DNA of 13,866 bases from CAZWHE01 sp964633825 (GTDB lineage Bacteria; Planctomycetota; B15-G4; CAYZWU01): positions 1 to 13,866 of the forward strand of contig CAZWHE010000108.1 of NCBI GenBank assembly GCA_964633825.1, in the 5' to 3' direction. Below, in pieces: positions 1 through 7,041 of the stretch. Below the pieces are notes generated by a model. That model did no database searches. It was not told the DNA's origin and saw only the letters and a list, made by a program, of their open reading frames with translations. Within the stretch, counting starts at the first letter, position 1. The number at the start of each line of letters is the position of its first letter. Both the position numbers and the translations under genes were made by a program.

Positions 1-801
1 GATCGTCTCGCTGAGAACCGGCTCGTGGCCGTGAACAAGGATGTTGACCATCCCCTCGTCGATCACGCCGAGGTTGGCCTGCGAACGAACCGCCTCGGGC
101 CCCCCGAAAAGCACGTCCGACACGTCGGTGGCCATCATCGACCCCACCCAGCCGTCGGCCAGGGCGACGCGCTGCGCGGCCCGGAGCAGGGCGACGGGAT
201 CGGATTCGACCCCGTGGTTGGTCCTGTGCATCAAGTCGACCACCTCCCTGTCGATGCCGCGCGGAACGATGCCGAGCTTCTTCCACTTCTCCTGCTGCTC
301 TTCGGGAGCGCGGGCGAGGGGCACGACCGGCCCCTTCTGAACACCGAACTGCTCCTCCATGACGCGGCCCAGGCCGGCGGCCGTCTCTTCGTCGGAGCCG
401 CCTTCGATCCCCCACTCGGCCGCCAGCGCTCTGAGCTTTTCCCTGTCCGCTATCGCGTAACCCGAAGCCGGGCCTTTTTCTCCCGCCATGCGCAGGACCT
501 CGACCACCTCCCGGCCGTGATCGCTGTGTGCGGCCGCTCCGGCGGCCACGGCGCGGGCCAGGTTGCGGGCCACGATCAGGTCGGGGCCCGCTCCGCAGAT
601 CCCGACCTGCGGTCCTTCGCCGAAAGGGTCGATGCGGCAGGGTCCCATGTAACAGATGCTGCAGCAGAGACCCATCTCTCCGAACCCGCAGAGAGGCTCG
701 AGGGCGTCCCGCCGGTCCCAGGCCGTTGCGGAGCAGAGCTCCCCGGCCCGCTGAAGCATTTCCCGTGCAGCCGGATCGGCTGATCGATTCAAAGGATCCA
801 C
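1..801 (-). CDS. cooS: Anaerobic Ni-CODH catalytic subunit CooS (N-terminal 267 residues, cut by left edge)
   Basis: Catalytic subunit of nickel carbon monoxide dehydrogenase, which interconverts CO and CO2 in the cytoplasm using electrons carried by Fe-S clusters. The translation shows the complete N-terminal cluster signature: C38 and C46 (CX7C, the inter-subunit D-cluster) and C47, C50, C55 and C69 (B-cluster), in the order CGFGEMGLCCSICYMGPC and then GICGA. H92 and H95 lie in AHSDH, the start of the histidine path known in CooS. H259 in GHEPVLSE matches the C-cluster histidine; the remaining C-cluster cysteines lie outside the window. The start is GTG at 799-801, preceded by AGGAG at 811-815 (9-nt spacer) lying inside the last codons of the upstream cooC, 4 nt after its stop. 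About 60% of a usual ~640-residue protein is missing. It could equally be the CODH subunit of an acetyl-CoA synthase complex (AcsA type); downstream genes would decide. Confidence 0.96.
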   Translation of the reverse strand, partial: MDPLNRSADPAAREMLQRAGELCSATAWDRRDALEPLCGFGEMGLCCSICYMGPCRIDPFGEGPQVGICGAGPDLIVARNLARAVAAGAAAHSDHGREVVEVLRMAGEKGPASGYAIADREKLRALAAEWGIEGGSDEETAAGLGRVMEEQFGVQKGPVVPLARAPEEQQEKWKKLGIVPRGIDREVVDLMHRTNHGVESDPVALLRAAQRVALADGWVGSMMATDVSDVLFGGPEAVRSQANLGVIDEGMVNILVHGHEPVLSETI

Positions 802-805
802 CGGT

Positions 806-1609
806 TTATTCTCCTTTCTCGCCCACGAGATCGAGGGCGATGCGTTCGATTTCCTGGTGAAAAGGACGATCCAGGGAGAAAGACCCCTCGCGCGCCTCCT
901 CTTCGAGGCCGGGGTCGCGTGGGAGCATCCCGAGAAGGGGAAGCGGCAGGCCTTGCGGCCGAAGTCGGCTGCCCCGCGGCCGAAGATCTCCCATGTTCTC
1001 ACGAACAAAGGCTTCGTCCTTCTGATCGGCGATCTTGTTGGCTACGGCGACGATCCTGCCGATACCGAGATCGAGGCCGAGCCGGGCCACGCGCTCCGCC
1101 GTCTGGAGGCTGGCCCATCCCGGCTCGACCACAACGATCATGCAGTCGACCCCTTCGGCCGTTCCCCGGCCCAGATGCTCCACGCCCGCTTCCATGTCCA
1201 CGACGAGGTGCTCGTCCTTCTTGAGAAGAAGATGATTCAACACCTCTTTGAGGAGCACGTTCTCGGGACAGGCGCAGCCCCGCCTCCCCCGCTCGATCGA
1301 GCCCATGACGAGAAGGCGGACACCGTCCACTGTCCTGCTGAAACGCTCCGGAATATCATCCACGCGGGGATTCATGCGGAGAAAACCACCCCATCCCTGT
1401 CCGCCGCCCACCCTCTCCTCGATCAGGGACTTCATGCCGACAAGAGGCGTGATCTCCTCCCCCCGGTAGCCCAGGATCGAGGCCAGGTTGGCGTCGGGAT
1501 CAGCGTCCACGGCAACGACGCGGCGGCCGGCTCTCTTCCAGCACCTGGCCAGGGAAGCGGACACCGTCGTCTTTCCCACACCCCCTTTTCCGGTGACGGC
1601 GACTTTCAT
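806..1609 (-). CDS. cooC: CooC-type nickel-insertion ATPase (second copy, CACPEN type)
   Basis: MinD/ParA-like ATPase that helps load nickel into the CODH C-cluster. The 267-residue protein has a deviant Walker A GKGGVGKT at 7-14 (signature Lys8, P-loop Lys13), VDADPD at 34-39, and a CxC pair at C112/C114 in RRGCACPEN. That pair is the nickel-binding motif of CooC dimers, at the same numbering I recall for Carboxydothermus CooC1. VVDMEAGVEHLGRG at 136-149 is the switch region. I chose ATG 1607-1609 because it overlaps the upstream stop as ATGA and has GGAGG 7 nt upstream; an ATG at 1624 would give five extra residues (MGGGG) encoded by the Shine-Dalgarno itself. The stop is 4 nt before cooS. 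Residues 209-222 contain a small LRP repeat encoded by a 21-bp periodic duplication. Its position beside cooS suggests this copy serves that enzyme. Confidence 0.93.
   Translation of the reverse strand: MKVAVTGKGGVGKTTVSASLARCWKRAGRRVVAVDADPDANLASILGYRGEEITPLVGMKSLIEERVGGGQGWGGFLRMNPRVDDIPERFSRTVDGVRLLVMGSIERGRRGCACPENVLLKEVLNHLLLKKDEHLVVDMEAGVEHLGRGTAEGVDCMIVVVEPGWASLQTAERVARLGLDLGIGRIVAVANKIADQKDEAFVRENMGDLRPRGSRLRPQGLPLPLLGMLPRDPGLEEEAREGSFSLDRPFHQEIERIALDLVGEKGE
955..985. repeat. 21-bp periodic repeat inside the second cooC
   Basis: The 10-mer GCGGCCGAAG occurs at 955-964 and 976-985, with a period of 21 bp. On the coding strand it yields LRPRGSR followed by LRPQGLP at residues 209-222, a proline/arginine-rich loop before the LLGMLPRDP strand. 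It is less exact than the copy at 9675-9710. Confidence 0.6.
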
Positions 1610-2370
1610 GCCTCCTCCTCCCATCCGTCGAGGGCGCTTAAAGCCGGGGAAGAGGGATCGAGCTCGAGGAGCGGGCGGCCCATGGCTTCGAATGACGATA
1701 CGGCGGGATCGACGGGAACGGTCCAGATCCGTGTGAAGGGGCTTTGCCTGCCGGTTCGCCCGCCGGCGACTTCGGCCAGCTTTCCGGCCAGTGGTTCGTC
1801 CGTCTCGAAGCCGTTGAGAACCAGATCGGTCCGGCTCGGGAGGCGGTTGTGAAGCTCTCTGTAGAGGCCGAGAGCGCGCTGGACCGTTTCAGCCCCCATG
1901 CGCGACCGGTTGGTCACACAGACGAGCCTGTCGGGGCGTCCCCCCGTTCGCCGGGAGAGGTGTTCCAACCCGGCCTCGCAGTCGAGAAGGACGTGGCGAT
2001 AAGACCGCCCCAGCCGGTCGAGGTGGTCGCGAAGGAGGCTGTTCACCGCACAGTAGCATCCCGGACCCTCGGGGCGGCCCATGGTGAGCAGGTCGAATCC
2101 CTTTGCTTCCTCCACGGCTTCCTCGACCTGCTGCACGAGCCACTCCGTCCTGGAAACCGACGTGGGCCTGTCCGGATCGTCCTTGAACCTCTCCCGCAGA
2201 TCACCCAGCGTTTCTCCCGCGGGAAGGCCGAGGGCGGAACCGAGACAGGAGGAGGGATCGGCATCAACGGCGAGCACGGGTGTCTCTCCCGCTTCGATGA
2301 GCTTTCTCACGAGAAGCGAAGAGAGGGTCGTCTTCCCCACGCCCCCCTTGCCGATCACGGCTATGATCAT
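1606..2370 (-). CDS. cooC: CooC/AcsF-type nickel-insertion ATPase (first copy, GCYCAVN type)
   Basis: A second, clearly different member of the CooC family, 254 residues. Walker A GKGGVGKT is at 7-14, VDADP at 35-39, and the CxC pair C105/C107 sits in EGPGCYCAVN, a context I associate with CODH/acetyl-CoA synthase maturation proteins (CooC or AcsF). LLDCEAGLEHLSRR at 128-141 is the switch region. Start ATG 2368-2370 overlaps the upstream stop as ATGA, with GGGAGGG shortly before it. The reading frame stays open for another 185 codons upstream, but that stretch is antisense-frame translation of the methyltransferase gene and has no family similarity. The stop TGA 1606-1608 overlaps the next cooC as ATGA, so the two ATPases should be made in step. 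Having two copies may separate nickel storage from insertion, or serve two metal centres (C-cluster and an acetyl-CoA synthase A-cluster); this is inference. Confidence 0.92.
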   Translation of the reverse strand: MIIAVIGKGGVGKTTLSSLLVRKLIEAGETPVLAVDADPSSCLGSALGLPAGETLGDLRERFKDDPDRPTSVSRTEWLVQQVEEAVEEAKGFDLLTMGRPEGPGCYCAVNSLLRDHLDRLGRSYRHVLLDCEAGLEHLSRRTGGRPDRLVCVTNRSRMGAETVQRALGLYRELHNRLPSRTDLVLNGFETDEPLAGKLAEVAGGRTGRQSPFTRIWTVPVDPAVSSFEAMGRPLLELDPSSPALSALDGWEEEA

Positions 2371-3422
2371 TTGAATCCCTCCCTGCCGCGCACCAGGGCC
2401 GACAGCTCGACGAGCCGGTCGAACACCCGATCCGCCGTCTCCGTGCTCTTGCTGCCCATGCCGCACGACGGGGTGAGCAGCGCCTGGTTGAAGAGAAGAG
2501 AGCGGTCCATTCCCTTGCCCGCGAGCAGTTCGATGCACGAGTCCAGTTTCCCGAGAAGGACCCGGGGAGTGAGATCTTTCACGGCCTCCGAGGTGGGAAC
2601 GATGCCCCAGGCGAGTGTTCCTCCCCGCTCGAGAAAAGCCTTCAGCTCGGCCGGATAGAGCGAGAGACCCTGGAAAAACTCGTAGGCGTCGAAGCTGATG
2701 ACGTCGATGCACGTCTCCAGGACGAGCGACCAGTCGGTGTTGCCGCAGCAGTGAACGCCGGCCAGGGCACCTTCCTCGTGAACAGCGGCGGCGGCCCCGT
2801 CGATGGCGCTGATCACGTCCTCGCGGGGAACATTGACAAAGGCGGACCCGAAGGAGCAGAGGTAGGGTTCGTCGAGAGTGACGAGCACGTTGTTCGAGAG
2901 CTCGCGCAGCCTGGCGGCGACCCATCTCGCTTTCAATCCCATTCCTTTCACGGCGACCTCGAAGAGCTCGGGATTGTAAGCCATGGCCCTGTCCTTCTCG
3001 TCGGTCACGGTCATGGCGAAGCTGAAGGGACCCGTCACCTGTCCCTTCAGCCAGGCCGGTTTTTGCTCCTCTCTCCGGCGCACATCATCCACAAAGAGGT
3101 GGAAACCGAGGGCGAAATCCCGGCTGATAGCGAAAGGTTCCACGTTCCCCTCGATCACGGCCTGGTAGAAGGTTTCCAGGTCCCGGTAAAAATCCCCATC
3201 CGTGCGGAAGCATAAATTCTGCGACTTCTCGTCGATCGATGCCCCGGGGAGCCCCTCGGAATACTGGATGTACATACTCTCCCGCCAGTCCCGGCAGGGC
3301 ATCTGGGGCCAGACCGGCACTTCGGCGAGATCGCGGAAGATCCTGTCGAGAAGAGGCTGCGGATCGGGATGGGGAAAGCTGCCCACCATTGTCGGCAGAG
3401 CTCTGAATGCGGGATGCTCCAT
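2367..3422 (-). CDS. Core MetE-like zinc methyltransferase, candidate folate-independent methionine synthase
   Basis: A 351-residue protein of the UroD/MetE-like TIM-barrel superfamily. It corresponds only to the C-terminal catalytic half of cobalamin-independent methionine synthase. The zinc set is visible: H224 and C226 (GVHCCGN), E248 (24 residues after H224, the same spacing as His641-Glu665 of E. coli MetE) and C320 (TPSCGMG). TMVGSFPHPD at 11-20 is the typical N-terminal strand-loop of this group, and LDEPYL at 183-188 the barrel acidic motif. Start ATG 3420-3422 has GGAGG 8 nt upstream. The stop overlaps cooC as ATGA, so it leads the CODH operon. Core-MetE proteins next to CODH genes have been proposed to methylate homocysteine from a methyl-corrinoid protein (the MesB group), which is my preferred reading. 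A methylcobamide:thiol methyltransferase (MtaA-like) acting on another thiol is the alternative. Confidence 0.82.
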   Translation of the reverse strand: MEHPAFRALPTMVGSFPHPDPQPLLDRIFRDLAEVPVWPQMPCRDWRESMYIQYSEGLPGASIDEKSQNLCFRTDGDFYRDLETFYQAVIEGNVEPFAISRDFALGFHLFVDDVRRREEQKPAWLKGQVTGPFSFAMTVTDEKDRAMAYNPELFEVAVKGMGLKARWVAARLRELSNNVLVTLDEPYLCSFGSAFVNVPREDVISAIDGAAAAVHEEGALAGVHCCGNTDWSLVLETCIDVISFDAYEFFQGLSLYPAELKAFLERGGTLAWGIVPTSEAVKDLTPRVLLGKLDSCIELLAGKGMDRSLLFNQALLTPSCGMGSKSTETADRVFDRLVELSALVRGREGFK

Positions 3423-3493
3423 TCCAGTCCCTCCGGAAAGAAATCAGGCCCCCGCTTCATCGCGGCGGAGGCCGGTGTTCGGTGTCGCTACAG

Positions 3494-3520
3494 ATTAAAT
3501 CGAGGCGCGGCGTCATTCAA
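3494..3520 (-). promoter_or_regulatory. Possible promoter of the methyltransferase-cooC-cooC-cooS operon
   Basis: The 115-bp gap between the fused membrane gene and the methyltransferase is the largest non-coding stretch in the leftward run. On the minus strand it holds TTGAAT (3515-3520), 15 nt, then TTTAAT (3494-3499), which would give a leader of about 65 nt. The -10 is good but the spacing is short, so this is only a candidate. No Rho-independent terminator for the upstream gene is evident, so read-through is possible. Confidence 0.3.
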
Positions 3521-3537
3521 GCACGGAAACCTTGTTG

Positions 3538-6500
3538 TTATCCTCCCCGCCGGATTTCGTCCCATCTCCGCCATCTCTTAATAGCCTCCGATCGGGCTTT
3601 TTCACTGCCGTAGGGATCGTAATCGAAACGACGCCCCGTCAGCTCGATCAGAGCCACAAGAGCGCCCACACGAATCCTTTCCGAACGGTGTTCGAGAAGA
3701 TCGATGAGATAGGGGATGGATTTCATGCTCCCGGCGGCCGCCGAGATTTCAACGGCTTTCAGAAGAAGAGCGGGACGGGCCGATTCCGATTGGAGCACGT
3801 CGAGGTATGTCATCGAATCTCCCGCCAGGAAAAGGGCGTGAAGAATCGCGGGACGGTCGTCGGGTCCGCTGTCGATGTAAGCATCCCTGAGGAGCTCTAT
3901 CGTCTCCTCGCCTTTGAAGAATGCGAGCCCCATGGCGGCTCTGCCCGCTTCATCCCCTCCCGAAGAGAGCTTTTTTTCCAGCTCTTCTCGCGCCCGGGCG
4001 AGCAGTTCGGGCGCCGCTTCGGCCGCTTTGTCCCAGCAGGGCTTTCCCTTTTCGGTAATCGTGCCGGGTCCGGCTTTCAGAAGATCGACGAGCCGCTCCA
4101 CATTCGGTGGACCGCGGCTCGATCTGTTTTGCATGGCTGTTTCAAAGACACGATCGAGAAGATCTTTTTTCGCTGCGGAAAGACCGCCCCCCCTTTCCAG
4201 GCTCTTTTCGAACCGGTCCGCTTTTTCCCCTTCCCCCTCGAGGCGGGCCAGCCTGGCTCTCAGCGCGGTTTCCATGTTGGAATAGGGCAGAACCGCCGCC
4301 ATGCCGTCCAGGGCGTCTTTGAAAGCATCGAGATCTCCGCTCGCCATCCGGAGCAGCGCCTCGGCGATATAGAACTCGAAAAGATCCCGGCCCGAGACGG
4401 CCGCGCGATCCACGAGCTCGCGCGCTTCCTTGAATTGTCCCAGATGCATCAAGCCCTCGGCTCTCTTGAGCAGGCTGCGGGTATACTTCCGTGCCGAGCG
4501 CCGGTCCCGGGGATTGAGAAGAAAAGCCTTCTCGAAGAGACGCTCCGGGTCATCGACCGCCAACTCCGCCTCGGGATAGTAATGCTTGTAGAAAGACGCG
4601 TTTTCAGCCTGGAGACCCTTCAAGACATATCGGAAGGAGAGGCGGGCGGATTCGATTTCGTTTGCCAGGGATTCGCTTTTCTCCGTCCCGCTCCAGTCGA
4701 TATGCTCATCGGGGGATTGCAGGGCCCGGTGCAGGAAACCAAACCCATCGGCCATCCTTTTGAAGGACTCGACACCCGGCGCGATCCGGACATATTCGAC
4801 AGTTGTGTGATCGTCTTTCATGACCCGGTGAAGACGTGCGACGTCGTTCATTTTCTCACCATCGCAGATATAGGCCGCGATCAGATCGGCGGCTTCGGCG
4901 CATCCGGCATTCTCCAGGTCCCGGCTCAGCTCGTCGTGGGCAAACACATTTTCCAAGCGGCGCGGGCTGACGGCCCAGTCCGGCTCGGCGAACCCGAGGA
5001 GAAGAACGCAGTTTTCAAAGTTGTAGAATCCCGACCCGGGCATGACGCCGGCAAAAGTGCCGAGCAGGAGCTTCAGGTCTTCCAGGGGGACGGCGTTGAG
5101 CGGCACCCACTGACAGAGAACGCCCCCGGGCTTCATTTTCTCGAGGCAGAGCTCGTAAAACTCGGCCGTGTAGAAATGGACGGCGGCCGGCATATAAGGC
5201 ATGAGCGGTTCCAGGGTGATGAGGTCGAAGCCCTCTCCAGATAGATTGAGAAAGTCGCGGCCGTCCACGCCGGTGTGGACGCGGACCCGGCCGTCGCCGC
5301 CCGCGGCGCCGCCGAGCCCCACCCCGCGGTTGACCGACCGGAATGCTTCGGCCACGCTCATCACCGCTTCCGATATCTCGACGATGTCGATTTCAACGAC
5401 GTCGCGATGGAGAGAGAGGGAACCGGCCGTCGTTCCCGTTCCGTATCCGATCACGAGAGCCCGAGAGGGTTTCGGGCACAACACGGCCGGGAGGTGGCCC
5501 AGCATCCTCATGTAGCGGTACTCCGGCCCCGTGGAGGCGGCGCTGAAACCGTCGGTGTAAAGCCTCCTCTCTCTCCTCCGCATATCGATGACGACCGACG
5601 CCGTGCAGACATTGCCCTCGGCGTACGCTTCGAGATGGGTCACTCCCCGGCGGCCCGGTCTCTTGAAGACATGGGAATCGCGAATCAGATCGGTCGTTGC
5701 CAGCACTTCCCCGGCGAGCAGGTAGACGAGAAAGAGGGGACCGAAGCTGATGAACACCTTGGCGAACCAGAAAGCACGCGACAGGTTGAAGAGAACGACC
5801 CCGGCCGTGAACACGAGCAGGCCCGCCATGACGACGGCGGTTTTCAATCCCAGAAGGGGAACGATAAACCATGATCCCGCCAGCGCCCCGGCGCAGCATC
5901 CGAGACAGGAAAAGGCGTAAGCCAAACCCGATTCGCGGCAGGGGCCGCCCTTTTCTCTCACCAGAATTCCGATAACAAGGGGTGTGGTCATGCCGATCAG
6001 GAGCGAGGGAACGAAGAGGATCAATCCCGAAGCCGTAAAAGCGGAAAGGACGAAATCGATAAAACCGTACCTCGAAAGATCGCCCTTGACGACCCGGATG
6101 ATGTCGTAGAGCTCGGGAATCCAGAAGAGGCAGGCGATCACGGAGATTCCGCCGGCCGCGAGGAGCGCGCCTCCCGCGGCAAACCCCGGTCTGCCGATCC
6201 TGTCGAATATTACAAGCAGCGCCGAGCCGCAGCCCAGGGCAAGGAGAAAGACGAACAGCATCGACGTGAACGAGTAGGTGAAGCCGTCGATAAAAAAGAT
6301 CAGGACCCTCGTCCACAGGACCTCCAGGGAAAGGGAGGCGAACCCAATGGCAAAGAGCACGGCATAAAGGACGGGAAGATTATCGGTCGTCTTTTTCGGG
6401 CCCCTCTTTTTCGCCGCGATCTCACCGGCCATCGTCTCCCGGCCGCGCACAAAGAAGCTCAAAGCCCAGGCGCCGGCGGCAACCGCTCCATTGAGGACGG

Positions 6501-7041
6501 CGTTTACGCAGCTCGTCTGCTCGAGGCCGAGATGGCGGATCAGATAGAATCCTGCCGCCCCGACGCCGAAGGCGGCGCCCAGCGTCTGGACCCCGTAAAC
6601 CATGCCGACCCCGCCGGCGGCTCTGGCCCGGTCGATGATGAAGATTCCGTTCATCAGGGGAAAGGTCGCCCCCATGAGAAAGGAAGGCGCGAGGAGGAGG
6701 AGAAAGCAGAGAAGGATGCGGATCAGATCGGGATTCATCCACGCGGCGGCAACGGGATAAACCTCGCCGGCCGCCCCGGCCATCATGGGAAAAAGGATTC
6801 CCAGGAGCCCGATCCCGGCCTCGACGAGGGCATATCGTTTCAAAAGCCCGGCCCGGTCCCGGCCCCATTTCGATGCCTTGAGGCTGCCCAGGAAAAAACC
6901 GAGAAGAAAAGCGGCGAGAACAAGGCCCACGGCGAGGTTGGTGTTGCCTAGGATGAAGATCATGAGGCGCGTCCAGACCACCTCGTAGGAAAGGCCGGCC
7001 GCTCCGGAAAGGAAAAAGAGAAGAAGGAGAAGCGCTCTCAC
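3538..7041 (-). CDS. Fused multi-TM/spermidine-synthase-like protein with TPR-like and HEAT tail
   Basis: An 1167-residue three-part protein. Residues 1-445 form about 13 hydrophobic helices arranged as two similar halves, each opening with a SYEVVWTR / SLEVLWTR motif (18-25, 237-244), typical of 'fused MFS/spermidine synthase' proteins. Residues 470-690 are a spermidine-synthase-like SAM fold: LYTDGFSAAS at 494-503, glycine loop IGYGTGTTAG at 531-540, acidic IDIVEIS at 551-557, and FYTAEFYE at 623-630. The usual D-S-S-D-P gate-keeper motif reads E611-P-L-M-P, so the aminopropyl-transfer aspartates are absent. Residues 855-910 look TPR-like, and 1030-1160 look like HEAT repeats ending in the RW..W pattern. 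The GTG start (7039-7041) overlaps the upstream stop as GTGA, with GGAGG 4 and 10 nt away. The true reaction is unknown and polyamine synthesis is unlikely. Confidence 0.85.
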   Translation of the reverse strand: MRALLLLLFFLSGAAGLSYEVVWTRLMIFILGNTNLAVGLVLAAFLLGFFLGSLKASKWGRDRAGLLKRYALVEAGIGLLGILFPMMAGAAGEVYPVAAAWMNPDLIRILLCFLLLLAPSFLMGATFPLMNGIFIIDRARAAGGVGMVYGVQTLGAAFGVGAAGFYLIRHLGLEQTSCVNAVLNGAVAAGAWALSFFVRGRETMAGEIAAKKRGPKKTTDNLPVLYAVLFAIGFASLSLEVLWTRVLIFFIDGFTYSFTSMLFVFLLALGCGSALLVIFDRIGRPGFAAGGALLAAGGISVIACLFWIPELYDIIRVVKGDLSRYGFIDFVLSAFTASGLILFVPSLLIGMTTPLVIGILVREKGGPCRESGLAYAFSCLGCCAGALAGSWFIVPLLGLKTAVVMAGLLVFTAGVVLFNLSRAFWFAKVFISFGPLFLVYLLAGEVLATTDLIRDSHVFKRPGRRGVTHLEAYAEGNVCTASVVIDMRRRERRLYTDGFSAASTGPEYRYMRMLGHLPAVLCPKPSRALVIGYGTGTTAGSLSLHRDVVEIDIVEISEAVMSVAEAFRSVNRGVGLGGAAGGDGRVRVHTGVDGRDFLNLSGEGFDLITLEPLMPYMPAAVHFYTAEFYELCLEKMKPGGVLCQWVPLNAVPLEDLKLLLGTFAGVMPGSGFYNFENCVLLLGFAEPDWAVSPRRLENVFAHDELSRDLENAGCAEAADLIAAYICDGEKMNDVARLHRVMKDDHTTVEYVRIAPGVESFKRMADGFGFLHRALQSPDEHIDWSGTEKSESLANEIESARLSFRYVLKGLQAENASFYKHYYPEAELAVDDPERLFEKAFLLNPRDRRSARKYTRSLLKRAEGLMHLGQFKEARELVDRAAVSGRDLFEFYIAEALLRMASGDLDAFKDALDGMAAVLPYSNMETALRARLARLEGEGEKADRFEKSLERGGGLSAAKKDLLDRVFETAMQNRSSRGPPNVERLVDLLKAGPGTITEKGKPCWDKAAEAAPELLARAREELEKKLSSGGDEAGRAAMGLAFFKGEETIELLRDAYIDSGPDDRPAILHALFLAGDSMTYLDVLQSESARPALLLKAVEISAAAGSMKSIPYLIDLLEHRSERIRVGALVALIELTGRRFDYDPYGSEKARSEAIKRWRRWDEIRRGG

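Noticed and set aside
25..783. 252-codon open frame on the plus strand
   Set aside because: Antisense to cooS, whose cysteine signature and GTG start with Shine-Dalgarno are unambiguous.
2371..2925. 185-codon N-terminal extension of the first cooC
   Set aside because: The frame is open but overlaps the methyltransferase out of frame and shows no family similarity; MIIAVIGKGG is the normal start, with ATGA coupling.
3468..3492. CooA/CRP-like operator in the gap before the coo operon
   Set aside because: TGT and ACA half-sites are present on the minus strand, but the spacing (11) and flanks do not fit TGTCGC-N6-GCGACA or TGTGA-N6-TCACA.
3532..5244. 570-codon open frame on the plus strand
   Set aside because: Antisense to the SAM/HEAT part of the 1167-residue gene, whose own motifs are clear.
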